Assembly (NCBI GenBank): GCA_964545345.1 | Contig: CAZJFE010000022.1 | Span: forward strand, 1 to 11,259 | Length of the DNA: 11,259 bases | Reading direction: 5' to 3' | Source of the DNA: JAUSKF01 sp964545345 | GTDB lineage: Bacteria > Patescibacteriota > Minisyncoccia > UBA6257 > WO2-44-18 | Shown here: positions 1-6,314 of the stretch, one piece after another | How positions within the stretch are numbered: the stretch's first letter is position 1 | Layout: the number at the start of each line of letters is the position of its first letter | Notes under the pieces: generated by a model | The model's input: only the letters and a program-made list of their open reading frames with translations | Databases searched by the model: none | Told to the model about the DNA's origin: nothing | Position numbers and translations under genes: made by a program

Positions 1-241
1 TTTCAAAATCAGAAATCACGCCATTCACCAACGGGCGGACCACTGTGATGTGGGCCGGCGTGCGGCCGATCATTTTCCGGGCCTCCTCGCCGATGGCCAA
101 CACTTGATTAGTTTTCGCGTTAATCGCCGTGATGGACGGCTCGTTAATCACGATTCCCCGCCCGGCGAGATAGACCAGCGAGTTCGCCGTGCCTAAATCT
201 ATGCCAACATTTTTAGAAAAAATCGCCAGTGGGTTTTTCAT
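1..241 (-). CDS. mreB: Rod shape-determining protein MreB, N-terminal part (runs off the left edge)
   Basis: MreB is the bacterial actin homologue. It polymerises with ATP on the inner membrane face and guides the elongation wall-synthesis machinery. Only the first 80 residues are in the window (start ATG 239-241). They read MKNPLAIFSKNVGIDLGTAN and continue through residues such as GRGIVINEPSITAI and GEEARKMIGRTP to VVRPLVNGVISDFE. The phosphate-1 loop of the actin/Hsp70 fold is visible as DLGTANS near residues 15-21, and the spacing from this loop to the RP-x-x-x-GVI-x-DF segment is that of MreB. There is no clear Shine-Dalgarno sequence. A good promoter lies directly upstream (262-290) and would give a leader of only about 14 nt. 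The C-terminal three quarters are outside the window, so integrity cannot be judged. Confidence 0.95.
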   Translation of the reverse strand, partial: MKNPLAIFSKNVGIDLGTANSLVYLAGRGIVINEPSITAINAKTNQVLAIGEEARKMIGRTPAHITVVRPLVNGVISDFE

Positions 242-261
242 AACCAAAATAAAGTATCTAC

Positions 262-290
262 ATTTTAATTCACCAGAAAAAATTTGTCCA
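262..290 (-). promoter_or_regulatory. Sigma-70-type promoter for mreB
   Basis: On the minus strand, TGGACA (285-290) and TAAAAT (262-267) are separated by 17 nt. Each hexamer matches the housekeeping consensus at five of six positions. The predicted start is near 255, leaving a very short leader without a Shine-Dalgarno sequence. Confidence 0.7.
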
Positions 291-296
291 CGGCAA

Positions 297-328
297 TAAA
301 AAAACCGAGCAAAGAATGTTGCTCGGTT
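297..328 (-). terminator. Intrinsic terminator of the 129-residue orphan gene
   Basis: There is a perfect 10-bp stem (303-312 with 319-328) with a 6-nt loop. On the minus strand it is followed by a run of T (complement of 297-304). It begins 11 nt after the stop codon of the gene at 339-728 and isolates that gene from mreB. Confidence 0.85.
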
Positions 329-338
329 GTGGCAGGTA

Positions 339-728
339 CTAATCGCCTGATTTAGTTTTGATGGATTCCTGAGCTCCCTTCAGAAACTTTAAACAAAGAT
401 TAGCGGAGTGAACCATCGACCGAAAATGGCTGTTTAGCGAGTCCCTGGGGAACTCAGGAGTATCCGTCATCACCGGCGCTCGCCAGATCAAAAAATCTCC
501 GTCCTCAGCTACATGTTCTTCGCCCCAGTAAACGTCGGTTTCTAAAAGTATCAGAAGCGGCTCTACTCGCACCTTTAGAAATCCGAGAAACCAACAGCAC
601 TTGATCTCATCTCTATGTTCGCGCTTACCAACATAAACCCGGATCGCCCCATCCTTCTCCCCAAGAAATTTAGGATACTCTTGATACAACTCCAAATCCT
701 TCCAGTTGGAACTAAGCATCTTGATCAT
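339..728 (-). CDS. Hypothetical 129-residue soluble protein
   Basis: I do not recognise the family. The protein starts MIKMLSSNWKDLELYQEYPK and ends in a lysine-rich tail (KTKSGD). It has no signal peptide. A short hydrophobic stretch (VEPLLILLE) is flanked by many charged residues, and there is an adjacent cysteine pair (KCCWF) near residues 44-45. The ATG at 728 is preferred over the internal ATG at 719 because a Shine-Dalgarno AAGGAG (735-740) lies 6 nt upstream. The gene has its own promoter (778-806) and its own terminator (297-328), so it is a stand-alone transcription unit between proS and mreB. That architecture is the main reason to treat it as real. A role cannot be assigned from the sequence. 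Confidence 0.78.
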   Translation of the reverse strand: MIKMLSSNWKDLELYQEYPKFLGEKDGAIRVYVGKREHRDEIKCCWFLGFLKVRVEPLLILLETDVYWGEEHVAEDGDFLIWRAPVMTDTPEFPRDSLNSHFRSMVHSANLCLKFLKGAQESIKTKSGD

Positions 729-777
729 GCGCTGCTCCTTTTTTCTCTGTATGCGACTGGAAAATTATCTGCTAAAA

Positions 778-806
778 AGAGTAGCAAAAATAACTTATTT
801 TGTCAA
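778..806 (-). promoter_or_regulatory. Promoter of the 129-residue orphan gene
   Basis: The minus strand carries a perfect TTGACA (801-806), a 17-nt spacer and TACTCT (778-783). The -10 is poor, but it is preceded by TGC, giving an extended -10 (TGn). The predicted start is near 771, about 43 nt before the ATG. Confidence 0.65.
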
Positions 807-830
807 TCTAGCTTGATAACCCGCCAGTTT

Positions 831-2054
831 CTAGTACCTAGTTTCCAGTGCTAACTTCAACAACTCCTTAATACCAACTAACTTTGCCTTATCGGAATCA
901 CGACGTTTAAGTTCAATCTTATCTCCGGTTTTGGGGCTAACCACAGCACGCCAGGTAATGCCCAATAGATCTGCATCGGCAAATTTTGCGCCGGCGGAAG
1001 TATCACGATCGTCGTAAAGCACATCCACTCCAGCTTTTACTAATTGCTTATAGATAGCGTCAGCCGGCTTGTTGATGCCGAGCAGATGAATCTTGAAAGG
1101 CGAAACTGCTTCCGGCCAAAGAATTCCATTTTCGTCGTTGTAAACTTCCACGATCGTGCCCATCACGCGGGTCGGGCCGATTCCATATGAACCCATCACT
1201 ACCGGTAGCTTCTCTCCTTTCTCGTTAGTGAACTTCAAATCAAAGGCCTCGGAAAAACGAGTGCCCAGCCGAAAAACATTTCCCACCTCAATCGCTTTTT
1301 CTTCTTTTACTTCGGAATTACACTTTGGGCAAAGATTCCCGCCGCGAACCAGAGCGATCTCTTTGTTTTGGCAATAATCACAACTGACGCAATAAACGAT
1401 CGTGTCCTCCCCCACCGGACTCGGTACCTGAAACTCGTGAGTATAATCTTTGGTAAAAGCGCCTCCCGATGCTTCAGTCAGCTTCGCTTTCAAGCCAACC
1501 CGTTTGAAAATTTTATGATAGGCCTTAATTACTTTTTGATAATAATCATTCAAATCTTCCACTGAAGTATGGAAGCTATATAGATCTTTCATAGAAAACT
1601 CTCGGCCGCGCAAAATACCGCTCTTCGCCCGCGGCTCGGCGCGAAACTTGGTCTGAATCTGGTAAGCCGCTAGCGGCAAATCTTTATAGGAGTTTATGAA
1701 GTGGCTAGCAATGGAAGTGATCACCTCTTCATGTGTCCAACCCAAACCAATATCTTCTCCAAATGGCGATTTGAATTCATAGGCGACATCGGTATGCCAC
1801 CGCTTGGATTTTTCCCAATATTCTTTGGCGACCAAGGCCTGCATCAGCATTTCCTGCCCGCCGATAGCATTCATCTCCTCGCGGATGATCTGATTAATTT
1901 TCTGTAACACCCGCTGGCCGAGGGGCAAATAGGAATAAACCCCGGCCGACATTTTTTGCACGAACCCGCCCCGAGTAAGGAGCTTGGCGTTCGCCGCTTC
2001 CTCGTCTTTCGGAGGAATTTTTGAAGTTTTTGTGAAAAGCTCGGATTGCCTCAT
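831..2054 (-). CDS. proS: Prolyl-tRNA synthetase, compact form without the editing insertion
   Basis: This class II synthetase charges tRNA-Pro. With the ATG at 2054 the product has 407 residues and begins MRQSELFTKT, the classic bacterial ProRS start. An upstream TTG (2084) would add ten atypical residues and is rejected. Visible parts: the TxE loop in WTHEE (about 106-110); motif 2 with FRAEPR and GREFSMKDLYSF (about 137-161); motif 3 MGSYGIGPTRVMG (about 287-299); then the C-terminal anticodon-binding domain. Typical bacterial enzymes are about 570 residues, with an editing domain of about 180 residues between motifs 2 and 3. Here that domain is missing, but its flanks remain, including cysteines at about 222, 225, 228, 242 and 245 that resemble a zinc ribbon. 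No Shine-Dalgarno sequence is visible. A possible extended -10 (TGCTAAATT) would make the mRNA nearly leaderless. The stop codon lies in a short repeat. Confidence 0.95.
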   Translation of the reverse strand: MRQSELFTKTSKIPPKDEEAANAKLLTRGGFVQKMSAGVYSYLPLGQRVLQKINQIIREEMNAIGGQEMLMQALVAKEYWEKSKRWHTDVAYEFKSPFGEDIGLGWTHEEVITSIASHFINSYKDLPLAAYQIQTKFRAEPRAKSGILRGREFSMKDLYSFHTSVEDLNDYYQKVIKAYHKIFKRVGLKAKLTEASGGAFTKDYTHEFQVPSPVGEDTIVYCVSCDYCQNKEIALVRGGNLCPKCNSEVKEEKAIEVGNVFRLGTRFSEAFDLKFTNEKGEKLPVVMGSYGIGPTRVMGTIVEVYNDENGILWPEAVSPFKIHLLGINKPADAIYKQLVKAGVDVLYDDRDTSAGAKFADADLLGITWRAVVSPKTGDKIELKRRDSDKAKLVGIKELLKLALETRY

Positions 2055-2083
2055 TAAATAGAAATTTAGCAGAAAATAGGACA

Positions 2084-2122
2084 ATAAAAAAGACCCATGT
2101 TTAATGCTTTAAACATGGGTCT
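2084..2122 (-). terminator. Intrinsic terminator of paralogue A
   Basis: A stem of 13-14 bp (2091-2103 with 2110-2122) encloses a loop of about 6 nt and is followed on the minus strand by six T residues. It starts 6 nt after the gene A stop codon and separates the array from proS. Confidence 0.9.
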
Positions 2123-2127
2123 GAAAT

Positions 2128-3030
2128 TTACTTGCCGGTGGTCGTCGTAACCACATAGCGGACCTGCATCTCCAACTTTTCCGGATCTTCGCCGTAAATC
2201 TTGTAGGTAGTCCAGTCCTCGTTGGCGGTCGGATCCATCCGGCCGCACACCGACCGATCAACGGTCCACTGACGAGTGGTCTTGCCGTCCTTATCCACGA
2301 TTTGCCCGGCACATTCCTTGCCGATCGGATCATACTGCTTCTTGGTGCTACGCATCGTAAAAGAGGCTAGCTCATCGGACCCCTTGAGAGTGCCGTCGTC
2401 GCGGTAGATGTAAGTTTCCTTGCTGTACACCAACTCACCGGAAGCAGCCGTCTTTGTAAGAAGTTTTCCATCCTTGTCTCGCTCAAACTCCACTCGAAAG
2501 TTCTCCTTGTCACCAAGGGAACGGGAATACCTCAGAACCCGCCCAGTAGCATCCAACTTCCAAGTTTCCACGATTGGCTTTTCCTTAACAGCATCGGGAT
2601 CGCCCCGATCTTCTTCGTTTTCTTTAATAACCTCTTTGCAAACCACGGTAACCGCGCCGGAATCATCATAAGTGTATTCCCAAACCAGAGTGGCGCGAGT
2701 ATGAGTGGGTCCCTTTCCAATAGCCCAAGTCTCTTTCTTGGTGCGCTTGACTACTCTCCCATCCTTATCAAATTCATGGATATAATTCACTTCAACCGTA
2801 TAATCATCCGATTTGGAAATCTTGCTGCCAATTTCACCATTCACGCCATAGTAACGAGTATGCTCAAAGTTCAAATGCTCTTCCGTATCGCCCGATACGA
2901 AATCCTGCACATAGCACTTCGTTTTCACTGTGGCAGTTCCCTTTTTATTATCAAACTCGGAGAGATCCTGGGCTTGCGCCGAAACAACCAAAACAAGGGA
3001 AACAATGATAACAGCAACTAAACTACGCAT
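2128..3030 (-). CDS. Secreted YD-like repeat protein, paralogue A (300 aa)
   Basis: The family is not recognised. The protein begins with a clear Sec signal peptide, MRSLVAVIIVSLVLVVSAQA, probably cut after residue 20 (A-Q-A). The mature part carries repeat units of the form aromatic-x-(Y/F)-D-x-x-G-x-(V/L). Units occur near residues 60 (YYGVNGEI), 86 (EFDKDGRV), 119 (YTYDDSGAV), 157 (WKLDATGRV), 181 (EFERDKDGKL), 207 (YIYRDDGTL) and 231 (KQYDPIGKE), a period of about 25. This resembles the YD repeats of RHS-type proteins, but there is no RHS core domain, anchor or sorting signal. Four cysteines (39, 131, 240, 262) could form disulfides outside the cell. The Shine-Dalgarno sequence GAGGAGG is well spaced, but it lies in the terminal arm of foldback element 1 (3036-3303), which fills its leader. 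It is the gene nearest proS in the array. Confidence 0.85.
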   Translation of the reverse strand: MRSLVAVIIVSLVLVVSAQAQDLSEFDNKKGTATVKTKCYVQDFVSGDTEEHLNFEHTRYYGVNGEIGSKISKSDDYTVEVNYIHEFDKDGRVVKRTKKETWAIGKGPTHTRATLVWEYTYDDSGAVTVVCKEVIKENEEDRGDPDAVKEKPIVETWKLDATGRVLRYSRSLGDKENFRVEFERDKDGKLLTKTAASGELVYSKETYIYRDDGTLKGSDELASFTMRSTKKQYDPIGKECAGQIVDKDGKTTRQWTVDRSVCGRMDPTANEDWTTYKIYGEDPEKLEMQVRYVVTTTTGK

Positions 3031-3035
3031 GCCAG

Positions 3036-3303
3036 CCTCCTCTTTCTCTGTAAAGCTCTATCGCGACACAGCGAATTTTATTCTTAGAGCGAGGCGCCCG
3101 GGTTGGAGAATAGAAATCTATCTCCAATCCGGGCAACAAAGCTATCAGATAAAATTCGCGTGTCCCGTGAGCGGGTTGCGGGAGAAATTACCGAATAACG
3201 GCGTCATTCGTCGTTATCGTATCCCGATACAATTTCCTCCTCATTCCTGGTTCTCGCTAATTTCTCCTCGCAACGCGAAGAGAGTTTACAGAGAAAGAGG
3301 AGG
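3036..3303. repeat. Foldback element copy 1 (268 bp), in the leader of paralogue A
   Basis: The ends form a perfect 19-bp inverted repeat (3036-3054 with 3285-3303). It continues after small interruptions as CTCT/AGAG (3056-3059 with 3281-3284) and TCGCG/CGCGA (3061-3065 with 3274-3278). Inside are an arm at about 3067-3081/3149-3163 capped by a long hairpin at 3096-3134, and a second arm at 3171-3190/3258-3276 holding a hairpin near 3195-3217 and a small one at 3219-3230. No coding potential is convincing. Element 2 (6315-6581) has the same length, plan and motif offsets. In the minus-strand transcript, the 3' arm contains the Shine-Dalgarno sequence of gene A. Element 1 lies between that gene's predicted promoter and its start codon. 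It could be a mobile foldback element, a cis-acting RNA, or both. Confidence 0.85.
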
Positions 3304-3332
3304 CCGCTCCTTAGTTGAACGAACTGTGGAAG

Positions 3333-3338
3333 ATTATA
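3333..3338 (-). promoter_or_regulatory. -10 box of paralogue A, upstream of element 1
   Basis: The minus strand shows a perfect TATAAT. The -35 region is weak. The surroundings match those of the gene B promoter: a terminator T-run, then a TTTTTGGCTGA-like stretch, then GTTG, then ATAATCTT and CCA. The predicted start near 3326 puts all of element 1 into a leader of about 300 nt. Confidence 0.6.
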
Positions 3339-3351
3339 CAACAAGTCAGCC

Positions 3352-3380
3352 AAAAATAATAGCCCCGAAACGGGGCTATT
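3352..3380 (-). terminator. Intrinsic terminator of paralogue B (overlaps its stop codon)
   Basis: A perfect 10-bp GC-rich stem (3358-3367 with 3371-3380) with a 3-nt loop is followed on the minus strand by TATTTTTG. The gene B stop codon (3376-3378) is inside the stem, so the last codons double as terminator. Confidence 0.88.
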
Positions 3381-4401
3381 TTGCTTTTTCTTCCTTCTTA
3401 AGAAGATCTTCGTAAAACTCATACCGATAAACCGTTTTACGCGCCAGCGTGATTGTTTCCTTTCCGTCAGCCAACAGGTCCACCTGAAACAAGCTCCCCT
3501 CTTTATTCGGATAAGAAAAGAGGTATGTCGCCGTAACGGTTTCATCTTTCAGCTCAATGCCGTGGAGAGAGCAATACTTGTGCTCCGTGGTAAAGAGATT
3601 TGCCGGCGCCTGAGTCTTGATGGCGCCGCCTTCAATTTCGTTATAAAACACCGTGGTCAGCTTTTCCTCCTCCCGCTCGTCAAATTCCACCTTGGCATAC
3701 ATCGCCCCTTGGGTATCGTACCAGTAGATCAGCTCCAGACGATTATCTTTCGTGTAAATCTGGAAGTTTTCATAGTGAAGATGATTCTTGCGATTCTCCG
3801 CCGTCCCGCTATAAATATCTTCAATAATTCTTAGCAATCGGCCATGCCCGTAAGTCGGCTTTTCACCGGGATACGGATGCCAATCCGCGTACTGATAACT
3901 TCTACTACTGTGTGTTTCCTCCCAAGAGCCCGGCTCACCGTTATCTTCTTGAAAAGAGACCGGTAGCCCATTTTCGTTAAATTTCCAAACTTCTATTTTA
4001 TTAGAATTCACGACCGGCTCGCCATCAGTATCACAGGAAAAAATCTCAATTGTGAATGAACCATCCCAGCCGTACTCATACTTCCAGATCTTGTCCCAGT
4101 TCAAATTAATCTTCTTTTTGACCTCCAGCGGCCGTCCCCGATCGTCAAATTTGTAGAAAAATGTTTCGTGCACCTTTTCACACCAACCGTCGCCCTCCGT
4201 ATGAATTGAAAAAAGGCGGCCGTCCTTATCAAAAGTGGATTCTTCAACGCTCTCTTTCCAAAATCCCTCCGTTTTTGATTGATTAGATCGCCAGACTTCT
4301 TTCTGAATCTTCTTGACGCCCTTTGGCGCGGTCACAATCTCCGGCGGACCAGCAAAAGCAGAAATACTGAAAAACATCGCCAGCAAAAAGCTGAATCTCA
4401 T
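3376..4401 (-). CDS. Secreted YD-like repeat protein, paralogue B (341 aa)
   Basis: The family is not recognised. I chose the ATG at 4401 over a longer frame starting at 4449. From 4401 the protein opens with a Sec signal peptide, MRFSFLLAMFFSISAFA, and there is an AAGGA Shine-Dalgarno sequence 6 nt upstream. The longer start would fall inside the gene C terminator. Repeat units are seen near residues 55 (STFDKDGRL), 83 (YKFDDRGRP), 107 (KYEYGWDGSF), 138 (VWKFNENGLP) and 226 (YWYDTQGAM). The part between about 160 and 220 is irregular and rich in Y, H and P. Three cysteines (74, 123, 277) remain in the mature part. The C-terminus is charged (KKEEKAK), with no anchor. It is the longest of the five and has a predicted promoter nearly identical in layout to that of gene A. 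Extracytoplasmic location is inferred from the signal peptide. Confidence 0.83.
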   Translation of the reverse strand: MRFSFLLAMFFSISAFAGPPEIVTAPKGVKKIQKEVWRSNQSKTEGFWKESVEESTFDKDGRLFSIHTEGDGWCEKVHETFFYKFDDRGRPLEVKKKINLNWDKIWKYEYGWDGSFTIEIFSCDTDGEPVVNSNKIEVWKFNENGLPVSFQEDNGEPGSWEETHSSRSYQYADWHPYPGEKPTYGHGRLLRIIEDIYSGTAENRKNHLHYENFQIYTKDNRLELIYWYDTQGAMYAKVEFDEREEEKLTTVFYNEIEGGAIKTQAPANLFTTEHKYCSLHGIELKDETVTATYLFSYPNKEGSLFQVDLLADGKETITLARKTVYRYEFYEDLLKKEEKAK

Positions 4402-4428
4402 GGCTTTTCCTTTCAAAGCGCTGGAAAG

Positions 4429-4434
4429 ATTATG
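4429..4434 (-). promoter_or_regulatory. -10 box of paralogue B
   Basis: CATAAT on the minus strand sits about 27 nt before the ATG. It lies in the same context as the gene A -10: terminator T-run, CTGA, GTTG, then ATAATCTT and CCAG. The -35 is weak, so the call rests mainly on similarity between the two leaders. Confidence 0.5.
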
Positions 4435-4447
4435 CAACGATTTCAGC

Positions 4448-4477
4448 AAAAATGCCAGGGAATGTTCCCTGGCATTT
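4448..4477 (-). terminator. Intrinsic terminator of paralogue C
   Basis: A stem of up to 13 bp (4450-4462 with 4465-4477) is followed on the minus strand by five T residues. It begins a few nt after the gene C stop codon. Confidence 0.88.
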
Positions 4478-4479
4478 GA

Positions 4480-5298
4480 TTACTTTTTCTTTTTCTTATA
4501 CTGATAACTCATCTTCGCCGTAGAAACCGAGCCCTTCACCCATTTGCCGTCCTTCAAGTTGTAAGATGTGGCCTTCTCTTCGGCTTTTCTCTTATGACCT
4601 CTAAAATCCTTATACACGCGAGTGAGAACGCTCTTGGTGTAAGCAACTCCATTGCCGTCGTGGCGAATTACTTCTGAAATCTCCCCCTGATCATCGTAGC
4701 TAATCTTTTCCTTGGTAATTCCGCCCACGAACGCCTCTTTCGTCGCCAACTTCCCGGCATCAGTATATTGATAAACTTCCCAAGCAATCGGCTTACTCGC
4801 TCCATCCGGAGTTTCCTCCATCTTCACCAGCCGACCGTTTCCGTCATAAATAAATATTTTAACGGTGGCGTAATGCTCCATCTTCCACTCAGCGCTCAGA
4901 ATTTTTCCATCCTTATCCCACTTCTCAATGTAGCTAAGTTCTTCATCTCGTTCGCCGTCTTCATACCCATAACCGGCCATCTCCCAACTGCCGTCATCCT
5001 TGTACACATACACCCAGGCGTGCGCAAGCTGATTATTCTCATCGCGCTCAACCCGCTCCGCGATCTTTCCATCGGCGCCATAGGTGTGCTCAAACGAAGA
5101 ATCACGGGGAATTATGCCATCAAACAGCAAACGCCGCAGATCGCCATCTTTAAACTTTTGGACGCTTTCCATCATCAACTTTTCTCCCAAAAAAAGTTGA
5201 GCGTGGATGCTGAGTAACTCCGGGTCTTCTTTCCGAAACGTCATATCTTGAGCGAAAACCGGAGCGGAAATGAGCAAAAGAGCAAAAACTTTCTTCAC
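4480..5298 (-). CDS. Secreted YD-like repeat protein, paralogue C (272 aa, GTG start)
   Basis: The family is not recognised. The start is taken as the GTG at 5298. It gives a textbook signal peptide, MKKVFALLLISAPVFA, with cleavage before QD, and has GGGAG 6 nt upstream. The longer frame to 5373 would translate through the gene D terminator. Repeat units occur near residues 71 (HTYGADGKI), 97 (YVYKDDGSW), 125 (EKWDKDGKI), 149 (FIYDGNGRL), 176 (YQYTDAGKL) and 199 (ISYDDQGEI), so the period is about 25. The mature protein has no cysteine, unlike A and B, and ends in a run of lysines (YQYKKKKK). The gene has no neighbour-specific clue to its role. Gene-by-gene terminators on both sides argue for independent transcription. 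Confidence 0.83.
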   Translation of the reverse strand: MKKVFALLLISAPVFAQDMTFRKEDPELLSIHAQLFLGEKLMMESVQKFKDGDLRRLLFDGIIPRDSSFEHTYGADGKIAERVERDENNQLAHAWVYVYKDDGSWEMAGYGYEDGERDEELSYIEKWDKDGKILSAEWKMEHYATVKIFIYDGNGRLVKMEETPDGASKPIAWEVYQYTDAGKLATKEAFVGGITKEKISYDDQGEISEVIRHDGNGVAYTKSVLTRVYKDFRGHKRKAEEKATSYNLKDGKWVKGSVSTAKMSYQYKKKKK

Positions 5299-5362
5299 AG
5301 GAATCTCCCGTAACTTAAAAACAACTACCAGCAACTTTATCGCAAATCTCCGCCCAAGGCAA

Positions 5363-5389
5363 TAAAAAAGCAACCTCTCGGTTGCTTTT
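5363..5389 (-). terminator. Intrinsic terminator of paralogue D
   Basis: A 10-bp stem AAAAGCAACC/GGTTGCTTTT (5366-5375 with 5380-5389) with a 4-nt loop is followed by T residues on the minus strand. The 12-nt string AAAAAAGCAACC (plus strand, 5364-5375) recurs at 6301-6312, at the outer edge of foldback element 2. Confidence 0.88.
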
Positions 5390-5399
5390 GTTGTACGCC

Positions 5400-6248
5400 C
5401 TATTTTTCAACCACGTAATCAATTTCCGTCTTGCCCTGATCAATAACTTTCCTCTCCTTGCCCTCCATAATCTTCCAGGTCTCACCCTTCTTGATCACAC
5501 TCTTGCCATCTTCGCTATCAACATAAATCGGCTCCAACTCAACACCTTTTGCAAAATCGCCATTCCTGTCATAGGTCTCCATAGTCAACATGTTGCCCCA
5601 TTCATCATAAACTTCTTTCTCCCTAATCACTCCAGCGGAAGAAACATCGCGCTTTTCTTTTAGCCGTCCGCTGTCATGATAAGAATAAGACAACTCATCG
5701 GTCACCGTCATATCCTTGCCGTTCAAAACCCAGGAAACCACCGACTTGGTCATCAGACCACTATCCTTATCAAATTCGTTCTTCATCTCTCCGATCACAT
5801 CAGTGCTCATCAGAGTATGCCGGACCGTCCACTGTCCCTTTTCATTGTAGTAATGAACAACCGACATCAGATCTTCTTTCTCCTCCGAGTCGTAGGTATG
5901 GACCGTGACGCTATAACCGCCGCTCTTATCATAAGAATATGAATATTTAGCGCTCAAACGATCTTCACCATCCAACATCTTTTTTTCCGTTGGCTGGCCC
6001 TGTTCGTTATAGGTATGCTCAAAGCGAATTACCATCTCATACTCGCCGGACATTTCCAGAGCCGTCATATCTCCGTCTTTGTAACTCCACTTCCGAGCGA
6101 GGTACACACTGCCGTCTTCACGACGAACAGTTTCAGTCTTACTAACCCAGGTGGCATCCTCTTTCTTGAAAACCTCCAGAGGATTTTCATCCCCGCCATC
6201 GGCAAAAACGAAACCGACCATCAAGCCCAGCAACGCGACTACTCGCAT
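5400..6248 (-). CDS. Secreted YD-like repeat protein, paralogue D (282 aa)
   Basis: The family is not recognised. I chose the ATG at 6248. The protein then begins with a signal peptide, MRVVALLGLMVGFVFA, and an AGGAGG Shine-Dalgarno sequence lies 4 nt upstream. The frame extended to 6329 would run through the arm of foldback element 2. Repeat units are near residues 78 (HTYNEQGQP), 104 (YSYDKSGGY), 132 (HYYNEKGQW), 158 (EFDKDSGLM), 188 (YSYHDSGRL), 213 (VYDEWGNM) and 225 (TYDRNGDF), the most regular set of the five. The mature protein has no cysteine and no C-terminal anchor (ends DYVVEK). A predicted -10 (6283-6288) lies between element 2 and the start codon, so element 2 may not be in this gene's mRNA. 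Function is unknown; a surface or secreted binding role is only a guess. Confidence 0.85.
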   Translation of the reverse strand: MRVVALLGLMVGFVFADGGDENPLEVFKKEDATWVSKTETVRREDGSVYLARKWSYKDGDMTALEMSGEYEMVIRFEHTYNEQGQPTEKKMLDGEDRLSAKYSYSYDKSGGYSVTVHTYDSEEKEDLMSVVHYYNEKGQWTVRHTLMSTDVIGEMKNEFDKDSGLMTKSVVSWVLNGKDMTVTDELSYSYHDSGRLKEKRDVSSAGVIREKEVYDEWGNMLTMETYDRNGDFAKGVELEPIYVDSEDGKSVIKKGETWKIMEGKERKVIDQGKTEIDYVVEK

Positions 6249-6282
6249 CTGACCTCCTACGCTTTGTAAATGACTGGTACGA

Positions 6283-6288
6283 ATTTTA
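6283..6288 (-). promoter_or_regulatory. Possible -10 box of paralogue D
   Basis: TAAAAT on the minus strand, in the context TTGTTTTAAAATTCGTACCA, parallels the gene A context TTGTTGTATAATCTTCCA. The -35 (TTGCTT, 6305-6310) is weak and lies in the terminator remnant at the edge of element 2. Confidence 0.4.
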
Positions 6289-6314
6289 AAACAAAACATA
6301 AAAAAAGCAACCTT

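Noticed and set aside
3031..3308. Clear target-site duplication around element 1
   Set aside because: GGAGCGGC and GGAGGCTGGC on the two sides look alike, but part of the second lies in the element arm, so this is not a clean duplication.
2930..3415. Plus-strand open frame of 161 codons across element 1
   Set aside because: It overlaps gene A, the foldback element and the gene B terminator. Its sequence reflects the inverted repeats, and no ribosome-binding site was seen.
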